A stretch of DNA of 64,000 bases from an uncultured Alphaproteobacteria bacterium (GTDB lineage Bacteria > Pseudomonadota > Alphaproteobacteria > CAAHEQ01 > UBA3637): positions 1 to 64,000 of the forward strand of contig CALXVP010000006.1 of assembly GCA_944392125.1 (NCBI GenBank), written 5' to 3'. Positions 9,905 through 17,761 of the stretch are shown piece by piece; within the stretch, counting starts at the first letter, position 1; the number at the start of each line of letters is the position of its first letter. The notes below the pieces were generated by a model. That model did not search any database, was not told where the DNA came from, and saw only the letters and a program-made list of their open reading frames with translations. Both the position numbers and the translations under genes were made by a program.

Positions 9905-9925
9905 GCGCTTTCTCGCAAAAAGCGC
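9905..9925. promoter_or_regulatory. Inverted repeat upstream of the S24 regulator promoter
   Basis: TTGCGCTTT (9903-9911) and AAAGCGCAA (9919-9927) form a perfect 9-bp inverted repeat with a 7-base spacer, about 25 bases before the -35 box at 9952. The dyad form and position fit a repressor or activator binding site, plausibly autoregulatory. This is inference. Confidence 0.4.
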
Positions 9926-9951
9926 AAAATGCACACAAACGCAAATTTAAT

Positions 9952-9980
9952 TTGACAAAAAAAGCAAACTCTTTTATACT
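9952..9980 (+). promoter_or_regulatory. Sigma-70-type promoter of the S24 regulator gene
   Basis: A perfect TTGACA (9952-9957) is separated by 17 bases from TATACT (9975-9980). Start of transcription would be near 9987, leaving an 80-base leader before the gene. Two further small dyads lie in the leader: CTTATG-AAG-CATAAG at 9999-10013 and ACCCTT/AAGGGT at 10019-10041. Confidence 0.75.
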
Positions 9981-10069
9981 ATTTATATTTTTATTTCACT
10001 TATGAAGCATAAGCGTTTACCCTTGCTCGGCTCATAAGGGTCAACAATAAATAACGAACGAGGAAGAAA

Positions 10070-10750
10070 ATGATGCACGCCACCTTGCCTGATAACATCT
10101 CTACGCAAGCCGAAAGACTGGCTTTCGCACGCAAGAAACTCGGCTGTTGCAGTGCATTGGCATTTTATCAAAAATACGGGCAGAACGGGCATGCGTTTTC
10201 TTATGCGAAATATCAAAAGCAAGAAACCGGAGAACGCGCGTTAACCAAAAAAGAGGCCGTAGCCTACGGTAAAATTTTCCATGTTGATTGGCAATGGCTT
10301 TTATACGGCCGTCAACATGAATCCGAATCCGGCGAAAACGTTGTTTTGGAAGTGGTAGATGCCATTGCGTGTTGCGGAGACGGTCATTGCAATTTTAAAA
10401 CACACGTTATCGGGCAACACCTCATGTCGGTTCAGGCATTTCGCGAGATAACCTCTGCACGCCCCGAGCTGATAAAAATTTTAAAGGTAGTCGGAGACAG
10501 TATGGAACCCACCATTTGCAACGGCGATTTCGTTTGGGTGGATATTTCTTGTCAATCCCTTATCGGAGACGGCATTTATCTTTTTTCCATCGGCGAAAAA
10601 CTGGTTGTGAAAAGAGTTCAAATCAATCCGCTGAATAATGCCGTTCGAATTCTCTCGGATAATCCGAAATACTTGCCGATTACGGCAGAAGACTATCGGG
10701 TTGTTCAAGTGCTCGGGCATGTGATTTCATTTACGAAAATGTTAGGGTAG
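10070..10750 (+). CDS. LexA/CI-like S24-domain transcriptional regulator
   Basis: A 226-residue regulator. The N-terminal part (about residues 10-80) looks like a divergent helix-turn-helix domain, ending HVDWQWLLYG as in XRE/CI-type repressors. The C-terminal part is an S24 signal-peptidase-like domain with the serine in VVGDSMEPTICNGDFVWVD (Ser144) and the lysine in EKLVVKRVQ (Lys181). Such proteins repress transcription and may self-cleave after DNA damage, but no obvious Ala-Gly cleavage site is seen. An unusual cysteine cluster, CCGDGHC (residues 101-107), lies in the linker. The gene has its own strong promoter with dyads. The next gene starts one base after its stop, so the two are translationally coupled. 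ATG 10073 is an alternative start. Confidence 0.85.
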   Translation: MMHATLPDNISTQAERLAFARKKLGCCSALAFYQKYGQNGHAFSYAKYQKQETGERALTKKEAVAYGKIFHVDWQWLLYGRQHESESGENVVLEVVDAIACCGDGHCNFKTHVIGQHLMSVQAFREITSARPELIKILKVVGDSMEPTICNGDFVWVDISCQSLIGDGIYLFSIGEKLVVKRVQINPLNNAVRILSDNPKYLPITAEDYRVVQVLGHVISFTKMLG

Positions 10751-10751
10751 T

Positions 10752-11570
10752 ATGATGAAGTTGTTTTATGCGGAAAAAATGCGTCATTTTATTTTACTCT
10801 GCGTTTATACGCTGTGTCCGCCTTTTTATATGATGACGCTCACTTATTTACTGGATACTTATCAACGCTCCGGACACTTCATTTTATCGCAAATCATTCC
10901 CGTTTTTTGGAGCACGGTTTGGATTCCGGCTCTTTCGGCATTGCTTGCCAATTTCTTTTTCCGCAGGCAACAATATTTGCACGCAAAAGCACCCGATAAA
11001 ATCAAGGATTCACCGCTGACGTTTATTTTTCTCTACGCTGTTTATTTCATTATTTTAGGGCGCATTTCATGGGGCATGGAATGTATGTATGGGGGTATCG
11101 GCGGATTGTTGGTGGTATTATTTGCCTATTTGTTTCGGCAATGTCTGCGTAAACACGTGGAATACTTGCCGTCTCATGAAAAGTTTTACGCCTATTTAAT
11201 CTGCTTTTTCTTTCCGATTTTATCGTTACTGATAACGGATTTTATTTCCGTTATGCAACAAAATACATTCTATATGAGCGTATTGCTCTCTCCCGTTATT
11301 TATATCGGTGGCGTTTCCTTATTTTTAAGTGCCTGCGCCTTTTTGCAATTACGGTGTCTATATTACCATATCTCCCCCAAAAAAGATACTTTTTCGCTTT
11401 CTTGGGTTATCGGCTTGCTGTTAATCGGGCATAATGCCATGTTTATTTATCTAATTCCCTATATCGGAAACACCTTATTTATATCCGGCTTTTTGATGAG
11501 TATTTTACTATGCTTTTCCGAATATGCACATCATCGGCATCGCTGGCTGAAACGATTTAAACCAAACTGA
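10752..11570 (+). CDS. Polytopic membrane protein of unknown function
   Basis: A 272-residue protein with about seven or eight hydrophobic segments spread over its length (for example LLCVYTLCPPFYMMTLTYLL, and near the end VIGLLLIGHNAMFIYLI). I recognise no family. It starts directly after the S24 regulator stop with a possible second ATG at 10755, so it is probably in the same operon and may be the sensor, transporter or target controlled by that regulator. Its 3' end overlaps the convergent phosphoesterase-like gene by 14 bases. Confidence 0.8.
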   Translation: MMKLFYAEKMRHFILLCVYTLCPPFYMMTLTYLLDTYQRSGHFILSQIIPVFWSTVWIPALSALLANFFFRRQQYLHAKAPDKIKDSPLTFIFLYAVYFIILGRISWGMECMYGGIGGLLVVLFAYLFRQCLRKHVEYLPSHEKFYAYLICFFFPILSLLITDFISVMQQNTFYMSVLLSPVIYIGGVSLFLSACAFLQLRCLYYHISPKKDTFSLSWVIGLLLIGHNAMFIYLIPYIGNTLFISGFLMSILLCFSEYAHHRHRWLKRFKPN

Positions 11571-12108
11571 GCGGATACGTTTCTTCCACGGTATAATACT
11601 TTCCTTCTCCGTTTTCGCGCGCATGACTGGCAAACAAGCAAAACGAATCCACCAAAAACGGTTTAGAGCGGAATAAATTATTCCGTTTGATATACTCAAA
11701 CACTTCGTCCATCGTTGTTCCTTGCAATTTAGCCAGCGCCACATGTGGCACAAACTTAAACTTATCGGCATTACCCGCCCCGGCGCTGATAACGGCCCTA
11801 TCAATTTTTTCTTGCAACTCGCTGATAATATGAGGCGTATCTACACCCGTCCAAATATGGTGCGGTTGATCGCCGTAAGCAAAATAGCCGATTTCTTTAA
11901 ATGCCATGTGAAAAGCAGGGAAACGCACATACCGCAACTCTTTCAACACATCTTCGGCAACATGCTCTTCCACATTGCCCACAAATCGTAAATTTAAATT
12001 CAATCGTTCCTTTGTGTGCCATTGAGCCCCAAACAGCCCTCCCCGCAACGCATATAACTCGTCTTTTATTTCTTCGGGCAAATCAATACCGACAAATAAA
12101 CGTATCAT
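11557..12108 (-). CDS. thpR: 2H phosphoesterase (ThpR/LigT-like) with degenerate catalytic motifs
   Basis: A 183-residue protein of the RNA 2',3'-cyclic phosphodiesterase fold. It begins MIRLFVGIDLPEEIKDEL, as in ThpR proteins. The start at ATG 12108 is preferred to an upstream in-frame ATG because AGGAG precedes it and the upstream part would overlap the def promoter. The family needs two HxTx motifs. Here the first reads NLNLRFVG where HLTLRFVG is expected, and the second reads HVALAK where HLTLAR is expected. Three of the four key residues are therefore changed, and the normal phosphodiesterase activity is unlikely. The remaining fold could still bind RNA or a nucleotide. Confidence 0.85.
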   Translation of the reverse strand: MIRLFVGIDLPEEIKDELYALRGGLFGAQWHTKERLNLNLRFVGNVEEHVAEDVLKELRYVRFPAFHMAFKEIGYFAYGDQPHHIWTGVDTPHIISELQEKIDRAVISAGAGNADKFKFVPHVALAKLQGTTMDEVFEYIKRNNLFRSKPFLVDSFCLFASHARENGEGKYYTVEETYPLSLV

Positions 12109-12174
12109 AAAAAAACTCCTTTCCAAAACGATAAAAACAGTATATAATGAAAAAAATAAAAAAGGAAAGGAAAA

Positions 12175-12702
12175 ATGGCACAATTAAAAATTTTTGAAAT
12201 ACCGCATACCGTTTTGCGCCAAAAAGCCGAACCGGTTGAAGCGGTAACTCCCGAAATACAACAATTATTAAGCGATATGTTGGAAACAATGTATGCCACG
12301 AACGGCGTCGGACTGGCCGGCAATCAAGTCGGCGCGTTGAAACGGCTTGTGGTGATGGACTGCGCCGGAGAAGACGAAAAGCCCGATCCGATTAAGATGG
12401 TGAATCCCGTTATTATTGAAAAATCCCCCGATATGGTTTTGCATAATGAAGGGTGCTTATCCATTCCGCGGGAATATGCCGATGTGGAGCGATACGAATG
12501 GGTAGTTGTTCAATACACAGACGAAACGGGAACGGTGCGCGAACGCAAAGCAACCGGATTGTTGGCCATTTGCGTGCAACATGAATTGGAGCATCTGGAC
12601 GGCATTTTATTTATTGATCATCTCTCCCCGTTGAAACGCAGTCGATTAGTCAAGCATCTTGAAAAACGGCGTCGTCGTGAAGCGGAAGAAAACAGGGAAT
12701 AA
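12175..12702 (+). CDS. def: Peptide deformylase
   Basis: Metalloenzyme that removes the formyl group from the initiator methionine of new proteins. The 175-residue protein shows motif 2, EGCLSIP (metal ligand Cys94), and motif 3, QHELEHLDG (ligands His136 and His140, catalytic Glu137). Motif 1 reads GVGLAGNQVG rather than the common GVGLAAPQIG, with the catalytic Gln kept. AAGGAAAGG precedes the ATG and a TATAAT lies at 12143-12148. It is followed after 301 bp by fmt and truA in the same direction; def and fmt act at opposite ends of the formyl-methionine cycle. Confidence 0.95.
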   Translation: MAQLKIFEIPHTVLRQKAEPVEAVTPEIQQLLSDMLETMYATNGVGLAGNQVGALKRLVVMDCAGEDEKPDPIKMVNPVIIEKSPDMVLHNEGCLSIPREYADVERYEWVVVQYTDETGTVRERKATGLLAICVQHELEHLDGILFIDHLSPLKRSRLVKHLEKRRRREAEENRE

Positions 12703-13003
12703 CTTTGCTTCCCGCATTGCAAAATCCGACTCGTTTGCGAATTGTATTGCAGATAATGATTGCGGTGGATTTTGCGGTTGCCTTTTATTGATGGCATTCA
12801 GAGTTTGAGAAGTGGCGATTGAATTGTGATAAGTTGTTGGGTTGAGATTAGCGTTTAGATGAAGATAAGCGATTGGAGTAGATGATCATTTAGATGAAGA
12901 TTAAATAAACCGAGTTCGGATACACGCCGATTATCAACCGTTTAAGTTTATGATAATTGAAACGCCGAGAAAATAAACGAATGAAGAAAAAGGATATAGT
13001 GCA
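12703..13003. other. Intergenic region between def and fmt, nothing recognised
   Basis: The 301-bp gap has no open frame with a ribosome site. The only repeat noticed is a short imperfect one: TTTAGATGAAGAT occurs near 12855 and again near 12890. No hairpin terminator is evident, so def and fmt could still share a transcript. Confidence 0.4.
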
Positions 13004-13915
13004 ATGAATATTATTTTTATGGGGACGCCCGAATTTTCCGTGCCGGTATTAGAAGCCTTGGCACAACATCATCACGTCATTTGCGTTTATACACAACCGC
13101 CGAGGCCATCGGGACGCGGGCATAAAGTCAATCCCTCCCCTGTGCAACAAGTGGCCGAACGCCTCGGCATTCCCGTTCGCACGCCCGTTTCTTTGCGTAA
13201 ACCCGATGCACAAACCGAATTTGCGTCATTCAATGCCGATGTGGCCGTTGTATGCGCCTACGGATTGATTTTACCGCAACCCATTTTAGAGGCACCGAAG
13301 TTGGGATGTATTAACGTGCATGCTTCTTTATTACCGCGTTGGCGAGGTGCCGCACCGATTCAACGCGCCATTCAGGCCGGCGATACGGAGTCGGGCGTTA
13401 CGATTATGAAAATGGATGCCGGGTTGGATACGGGGGATATGTTACTAAAAGGCTCTTGCGCCATTACACCGGATACCACCGCGCAAATGTTGCATGATTC
13501 GCTGGCATCTATCGGTGCCGAGTTAATTATCAAAGCACTGGCCGATTTGCCGACACCGCAAAAGCAACCCGCGGAAGGCGTTACGTATGCCGAGAAAATT
13601 CAAAAAGAAGAGGCATTGATTGATTGGTTTCTTCCGGCTATTCAAATTAAGCGCAACATTATGGCATTTAATCCGTTTCCCGTTGCCTACACCCTGTTAA
13701 ACGGGGAACGCATTAAAATTTACGAGGCCGACGTATCGGATGAAACTACTTCATTGCCTGCAGGAACGCTTATTGACGATACCCTTTCCGTAGCCTGCGG
13801 AAACCATACGGTTTTACGCATTCGCAAACTCCAACGCGAGGGCAAGCGCGCCATGACGGCAAAAGAATTTATGCTGGGCTCTTCATTGAAACAAGGAGAG
13901 CGATTTGCGGTATAA
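13004..13915 (+). CDS. fmt: Methionyl-tRNA formyltransferase
   Basis: Formylates Met-tRNA(fMet) using 10-formyl-tetrahydrofolate, allowing normal initiation. The 303-residue protein starts MNIIFMGTPEFSVPVLEAL and has the catalytic region CINVHASLLPRWRGAAPI (Asn104, His106) and the Asp142 segment MDAGLDTGD. The C-terminal OB-like domain follows the linker near residue 205. Its last 11 bases overlap the start of truA, so the two genes are translationally coupled. Confidence 0.97.
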   Translation: MNIIFMGTPEFSVPVLEALAQHHHVICVYTQPPRPSGRGHKVNPSPVQQVAERLGIPVRTPVSLRKPDAQTEFASFNADVAVVCAYGLILPQPILEAPKLGCINVHASLLPRWRGAAPIQRAIQAGDTESGVTIMKMDAGLDTGDMLLKGSCAITPDTTAQMLHDSLASIGAELIIKALADLPTPQKQPAEGVTYAEKIQKEEALIDWFLPAIQIKRNIMAFNPFPVAYTLLNGERIKIYEADVSDETTSLPAGTLIDDTLSVACGNHTVLRIRKLQREGKRAMTAKEFMLGSSLKQGERFAV

Positions 13916-14642
13916 ATTATTGATTGAATATGACGGCACGCCGTTTGTGGGTTGGCAACGTCAAAAAGACGGGATTTCCGTTCAGGAAGTCTTGGAAAAT
14001 GCCCTCAAAACGGCCTTGCGTACCGAAACACCGCTTTTCGGTTCCGGTCGAACGGATACGGGCGTTCACGCTTTGGGACAAGTGGCCCATTTTGATACGA
14101 CAACACAAATTGATTGCTTTCGTCTACGCGAATCGTTAAATGCGCTTGTGCGCCCGTATCCCGTCAGCATTCATCAAGTTGAGCAAGTGAGTGATACATT
14201 TCATGCGCGGTTTGATGCCAAAGAACGCACTTATTTATATCGGATATTGAATACACCTTATCCGCCGGCATTGGAAGTTAATCGCGTCTGGTGGTATAAG
14301 TATCCGCTGGATGTTGACAAGATGAATGAGGCTGCGCAAATCCTCGTCGGCAAGCACGATTTTTCCACATTTCGGGCATCGGAGTGTCAAGCAAAGTCGC
14401 CGATAAAAACGCTTAACTATATCCAACTGATTCGCACGGACGATAATCATATTGAAATGACGATTAAAGCCCGTTCCTTTTTACATCATCAAGTGCGTAA
14501 TATCATCGGAACGCTTGTAAAAGTCGGTTGTGGGAAATGGGACAAAGCGGATTTGCAAACCGCTTTGGACGCCAAGGATCGCCGTGCGGGCGGGCAAACG
14601 GCCCCCGCGCAAGGTCTTTATTTTATGCACATAACATATTAG
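13905..14642 (+). CDS. truA: tRNA pseudouridine(38-40) synthase TruA
   Basis: Converts uridines 38-40 in the anticodon stem of many tRNAs to pseudouridine. The 245-residue protein has the catalytic aspartate in GSGRTDTGVHALGQ (Asp51) and the family segments YDGTPFVGWQRQ and FLHHQVRNIIGTL. The start is a TTG at 13905, inside the end of fmt, with AAGGAGAG upstream; the N-terminus RYKLLIEYDG fits TruA exactly, which decides the start. An 11-base overlap with fmt indicates coupling. Confidence 0.96.
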   Translation: MRYKLLIEYDGTPFVGWQRQKDGISVQEVLENALKTALRTETPLFGSGRTDTGVHALGQVAHFDTTTQIDCFRLRESLNALVRPYPVSIHQVEQVSDTFHARFDAKERTYLYRILNTPYPPALEVNRVWWYKYPLDVDKMNEAAQILVGKHDFSTFRASECQAKSPIKTLNYIQLIRTDDNHIEMTIKARSFLHHQVRNIIGTLVKVGCGKWDKADLQTALDAKDRRAGGQTAPAQGLYFMHITY

Positions 14643-14916
14643 TTCGCATATATTCTCCGATTAAACAAGATGACGACGCATTGTATTTTTGCGCGGTATG
14701 CGGATTTGGCATCGTAAAAGCACCAATCCGGCACATCTGCACACGGCATATCCGAGATTTTACTTATTTATTTTCAACATAAAACAGGTATCTATCAGCG
14801 TATGCGGAAACAAAAACCCTGAATTTTTAAATAATCGGCATATCAATTAGTTGTTTTTTGGTATCATACCGCCATATCTAAATAAGACTCAACGAATCCT
14901 CAATATAGTCAGACAA

Positions 14917-15243
14917 TCAGCGTTGAAACGGTAGCCCCGTGGCATCTTTTGTTACGGTAAAAATTTCAACCCATGTCCATATCACGCTGATTAAAAATGG
15001 GAAAATCAAGAAAATACCGGGAAACGTGCAAAGAAGTTGTATCAAACCGTTGCGCGTGTATCCGGCATAAAAATTATGCACGCCGAGTCCGGGTAATAAT
15101 AATGCCGTTAAAATGTAAATCATTCTGCTTTTTTGGCTGTGTGCCTGTGGTAAAATACGCGCTAATGACGCACCGGATGCAAGTGATTCTTGCGTCGGAT
15201 GAGCAGAAAATGATTGTTTATTTCTTTTGGTTTTACGGCTCAT
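14917..15243 (-). CDS. TM2-domain membrane protein
   Basis: A 108-residue protein with a charged N-terminal tail (residues 1-40) and two membrane segments. The stretch LPGLGVHNFYAGYTRNGLIQ (about residues 50-69) matches the TM2 domain signature: a helix, a turn with G-x-H-x-F-Y-x-G, then the second helix. TM2 proteins are common and mostly uncharacterised. Its ATG overlaps the end of rdgB (ATGA at 15240-15243), so it is cotranscribed with rdgB. Confidence 0.8.
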   Translation of the reverse strand: MSRKTKRNKQSFSAHPTQESLASGASLARILPQAHSQKSRMIYILTALLLPGLGVHNFYAGYTRNGLIQLLCTFPGIFLIFPFLISVIWTWVEIFTVTKDATGLPFQR

Positions 15244-15851
15244 TGATTCTCTCCGAATATATTTTCTCCGTGCGTCTTTAAAAAATCATAAACTTGTTTC
15301 AACGCCTTACTGCGGTGCGAAATTTTATTCTTTATCTCTGCGGGGATATGCCCGAGCGTTGTTTCCATTCCCTCCGGAATAAAAATCGGATCATACCCAA
15401 ATCCACCCGTTCCCGACGGAAAGTGCGCCAATGTGCCATACATATTCCCCGTAAACGTATAAACTTCCGTTTCACTGACTGCCAAGGCAATCACGCAGGT
15501 ATAGTGTGCATTTCGGTTCGGATTATCCCCCAATTCTTTGTTAAGCACATCAAAGACGGCCGGATAACCGCCGTGTTTCGTTGCATACCGCGCCGAATAA
15601 ACACCCGGCATACCGTCCAGCGCCTCAATACAAATACCCGAATCATCAGCCATAACGGGTTTTCCCAACGCTTTAAAGCCCGCAACGGCTTTTAATTTGG
15701 CATTATCTTCAAACGTAAGCCCCGTTTCTTCCACATCCGGCAAATGGCAATCATTCCCGCCTAACACTTCAAATCCGATGGGCGACAAAATCGCACGCGC
15801 CTCTTGCAATTTATGGGGATTATGGGTTGCCAATACAATCACTTTTTGCAT
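15240..15851 (-). CDS. rdgB: dITP/XTP pyrophosphatase
   Basis: House-cleaning nucleotidase that hydrolyses dITP, ITP and XTP to monophosphates, keeping damaged purines out of DNA and RNA. The 203-residue protein begins MQKVIVLATHNPHKLQEAR and carries the substrate and metal segment MADDSGICIEALDGMPGVYS, followed by GTGGFGYDPIF and ISHRSKAL near the end. The upstream rph gene lies 33 bp away on the same strand; the rph-rdgB pairing is common in alphaproteobacteria. Downstream it overlaps the TM2 gene by four bases. Confidence 0.96.
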   Translation of the reverse strand: MQKVIVLATHNPHKLQEARAILSPIGFEVLGGNDCHLPDVEETGLTFEDNAKLKAVAGFKALGKPVMADDSGICIEALDGMPGVYSARYATKHGGYPAVFDVLNKELGDNPNRNAHYTCVIALAVSETEVYTFTGNMYGTLAHFPSGTGGFGYDPIFIPEGMETTLGHIPAEIKNKISHRSKALKQVYDFLKTHGENIFGENQ

Positions 15852-15884
15852 TTTTTCCTCTTTGTTTCTTTCAGCAATATTTAT

Positions 15885-16601
15885 TTAAAGGGACAATACT
15901 TCTTTTTGCTTTTGTATCAACTCGCGGATTCCTTTTTGTGCCAACGCCATCAACTGTTGAAATTCCGCCGGCGTAAATGCGCCGTGTTCTGCCGTTCCCT
16001 GAATTTCAATTAATGTTTCTTTATCCGTCATCACAAAATTGGAATCTGTTCCTGCATTTGAATCTTCAATATAGTCTAAATCCAAAACGGGAATACCACC
16101 GCAAACACCGCACGAAACGGCAGCAATCATCTGTGTAATCGGCATTTCTCTTAATTTTCCTTGCGCCACCAGTTTGCGACACGCCAAATATAAGGCCACG
16201 AAACCGCCCGTAACGGAAGCCGTGCGTGTACCACCGTCGGCTTGAATCACATCGCAATCAATTTTAATGCAAAACCCGTCAATCGCCTGCAACCGAATGC
16301 CGGCCCGCAAAGCCCGCCCGATTAAACGCTGGATTTCCTGCGTCCGCCCGCTTTGACCCTTTTTCGATTCACGATCGGTTCGCGTTCCCGTTGCCCGTGG
16401 CAACATACCGTATTCCGCCGTAACCCATCCTTGTCCGGAATTTTTAAGCCACGTCGGCACCTTTTCTTCAACGGTTGCCGTGCACATCACTTTCGTATCA
16501 CCGCATGTGATCAAGCACGAGCCTTCGGCGTATTTATTCACATTGATTTCCATTTTTACGGGTCTGAGTTCATCAGCCGCTCTTCCTGAGGGTCTTGCCA
16601 T
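15885..16601 (-). CDS. rph: Ribonuclease PH
   Basis: Phosphorolytic 3'-to-5' exoribonuclease that trims tRNA 3' ends. The 238-residue protein begins with [16 protein letters not shown], typical of RNase PH, and has the RNA and phosphate-binding segments [20 protein letters not shown] and [13 protein letters not shown], plus [19 protein letters not shown] at the active site. It heads the rph-rdgB-TM2 operon. In many alphaproteobacteria rph is divergent from hrcA-grpE; here grpE is divergent but hrcA is missing. Confidence 0.97.
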   Translation of the reverse strand: MARPSGRAADELRPVKMEINVNKYAEGSCLITCGDTKVMCTATVEEKVPTWLKNSGQGWVTAEYGMLPRATGTRTDRESKKGQSGRTQEIQRLIGRALRAGIRLQAIDGFCIKIDCDVIQADGGTRTASVTGGFVALYLACRKLVAQGKLREMPITQMIAAVSCGVCGGIPVLDLDYIEDSNAGTDSNFVMTDKETLIEIQGTAEHGAFTPAEFQQLMALAQKGIRELIQKQKEVLSL

Positions 16602-16736
16602 TTTATAACTCCTTAAACTTTAAGAATGTTGCATTGTATCTTTTTTTTCATTTAATTGCAAGTATTTTTTATCCGCATACTCGGCAGGAAAATAAAATAA
16701 CAATTCCGAAATCCATTAAATTTTCCGTTTTGCCTC

Positions 16737-16765
16737 TTGATTTTCGGCGCGAATCATTCTACATA
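16737..16765 (+). promoter_or_regulatory. Candidate promoter of grpE
   Basis: TTGATT (16737-16742) and TACATA (16760-16765) are 17 bases apart. The upstream box is part of CTTGATT, so it could also be read as a diverged heat-shock (RpoH) promoter, whose -35 starts CTTG. No CIRCE inverted repeat is seen, in keeping with the missing hrcA. Confidence 0.4.
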
Positions 16766-16810
16766 TAAACATATTCTGATGCTGGTATTAAAAAATATGA
16801 GGAAAAAGAA

Positions 16811-17494
16811 ATGAGTCATAAACATCATAATAAAAAGCCAATGGATTTAAATGAAAAATTACAACATGCAGTAGAACAAAACGCTGAAGACTTTGAGGAT
16901 ACGTTTGAGGATGAATTGTCGGCAGGCTCCGCAATGAACGTCGGCGCAAATCAAGCACAACAAGCACAACAAGCGCAACAAAACACCTCAGCGATACCGT
17001 CAAGCACACCCGCATCTGCCGAATTGGAAGCGGAAGTCGCCAAGTGGAAAGATGTGGCCATGCGCTCACAAGCCGAAATGGAAAATTTACGCAAACGCAC
17101 GCAAATTGATATTGAAAAGGCCAATCGGTATGCCAACGCCTCTTTTGCCAAAGATTTGTTGCCCGTTGCCGATTATTTGGCAGGCGCTATTGATTGCGCA
17201 CAAAAAGAAATTGAAAAATCAAAAGAAGCCGGCACGCAATGCGATGTTTTTTTAACCAATTTACTCAAAGGGGTTGAAATGACGCAAAAACAACTTCAAA
17301 CCGTTTTTGAGCATCATCAAATAAAAAAAATGGAAACACTCGGGTTAATTTTTGACCCCAATTACCATAAAGTGATTCAAGAAGTGGAAGATACCGCCAA
17401 AGAACCGGGAACGATTGTGCAAGAACTGCAAACCGGTTATACCATCGGGGGCGATCGCGTTTTGCGCGAAGCAATGGTTGTCGTCAGCAAATAA
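16811..17494 (+). CDS. grpE: Nucleotide exchange factor GrpE
   Basis: Exchange factor that releases ADP from the DnaK chaperone. Residues about 75-115 form the long coiled coil (start VAKWKDVAMRSQAEMENLRK), and the C-terminal beta domain ends GYTIGGDRVLREAMVVVSK, with the typical NYHKVIQEVE segment. The N-terminal 70 residues are low-complexity, with an acidic stretch and a QAQQAQQAQQ repeat at about residues 47-60; this tail is longer than usual. dnaK, dnaJ and hrcA are not adjacent. A hairpin terminator follows. Confidence 0.94.
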   Translation: MSHKHHNKKPMDLNEKLQHAVEQNAEDFEDTFEDELSAGSAMNVGANQAQQAQQAQQNTSAIPSSTPASAELEAEVAKWKDVAMRSQAEMENLRKRTQIDIEKANRYANASFAKDLLPVADYLAGAIDCAQKEIEKSKEAGTQCDVFLTNLLKGVEMTQKQLQTVFEHHQIKKMETLGLIFDPNYHKVIQEVEDTAKEPGTIVQELQTGYTIGGDRVLREAMVVVSK

Positions 17495-17570
17495 AAGCGG
17501 TGAAATGATTAAAGGCTGTTATCTTTAATCGCTTGAAAACAAAAAATAAACACGCATATTTATTTAAACA

Positions 17571-17603
17571 AAAAAGAGGTCTTCCGAAAAAGGGCCTCTT
17601 TTT
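17571..17603 (+). terminator. Intrinsic terminator after grpE
   Basis: AAAAAGAGGTC (17571-17581) pairs with GGCCTCTTTTT (17593-17602), followed by T residues. The position, about 75 bp after the grpE stop and before the adhE promoter, fits a Rho-independent terminator. Confidence 0.75.
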
Positions 17604-17681
17604 CACTGTCATAAAAAGTTCATATTTTTATAATAAAATGAGATTGTTTTCAAAAAAGCATTGTCAATAATGCAAAAAATC

Positions 17682-17709
17682 TTGCTTATTTTCGGGAAAT
17701 ATATATAAT
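17682..17709 (+). promoter_or_regulatory. Candidate promoter of adhE
   Basis: TTGCTT (17682-17687) lies 16 bases before a perfect TATAAT (17704-17709), 53 bp upstream of the adhE ATG. A strong ribosome site (GGAGG at 17753-17757) follows. No clear FNR or Rex operator could be assigned by eye. Confidence 0.55.
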
Positions 17710-17761
17710 AATTCCAGACCGCAAAAAAATTCTATTATTAACAACTTATTATGGAGGACTT

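Noticed and set aside
16602-16810. CIRCE element or hrcA remnant before grpE
   Set aside because: No TTAGCACTC/GAGTGCTAA inverted repeat and no coding remnant could be found in the gap.
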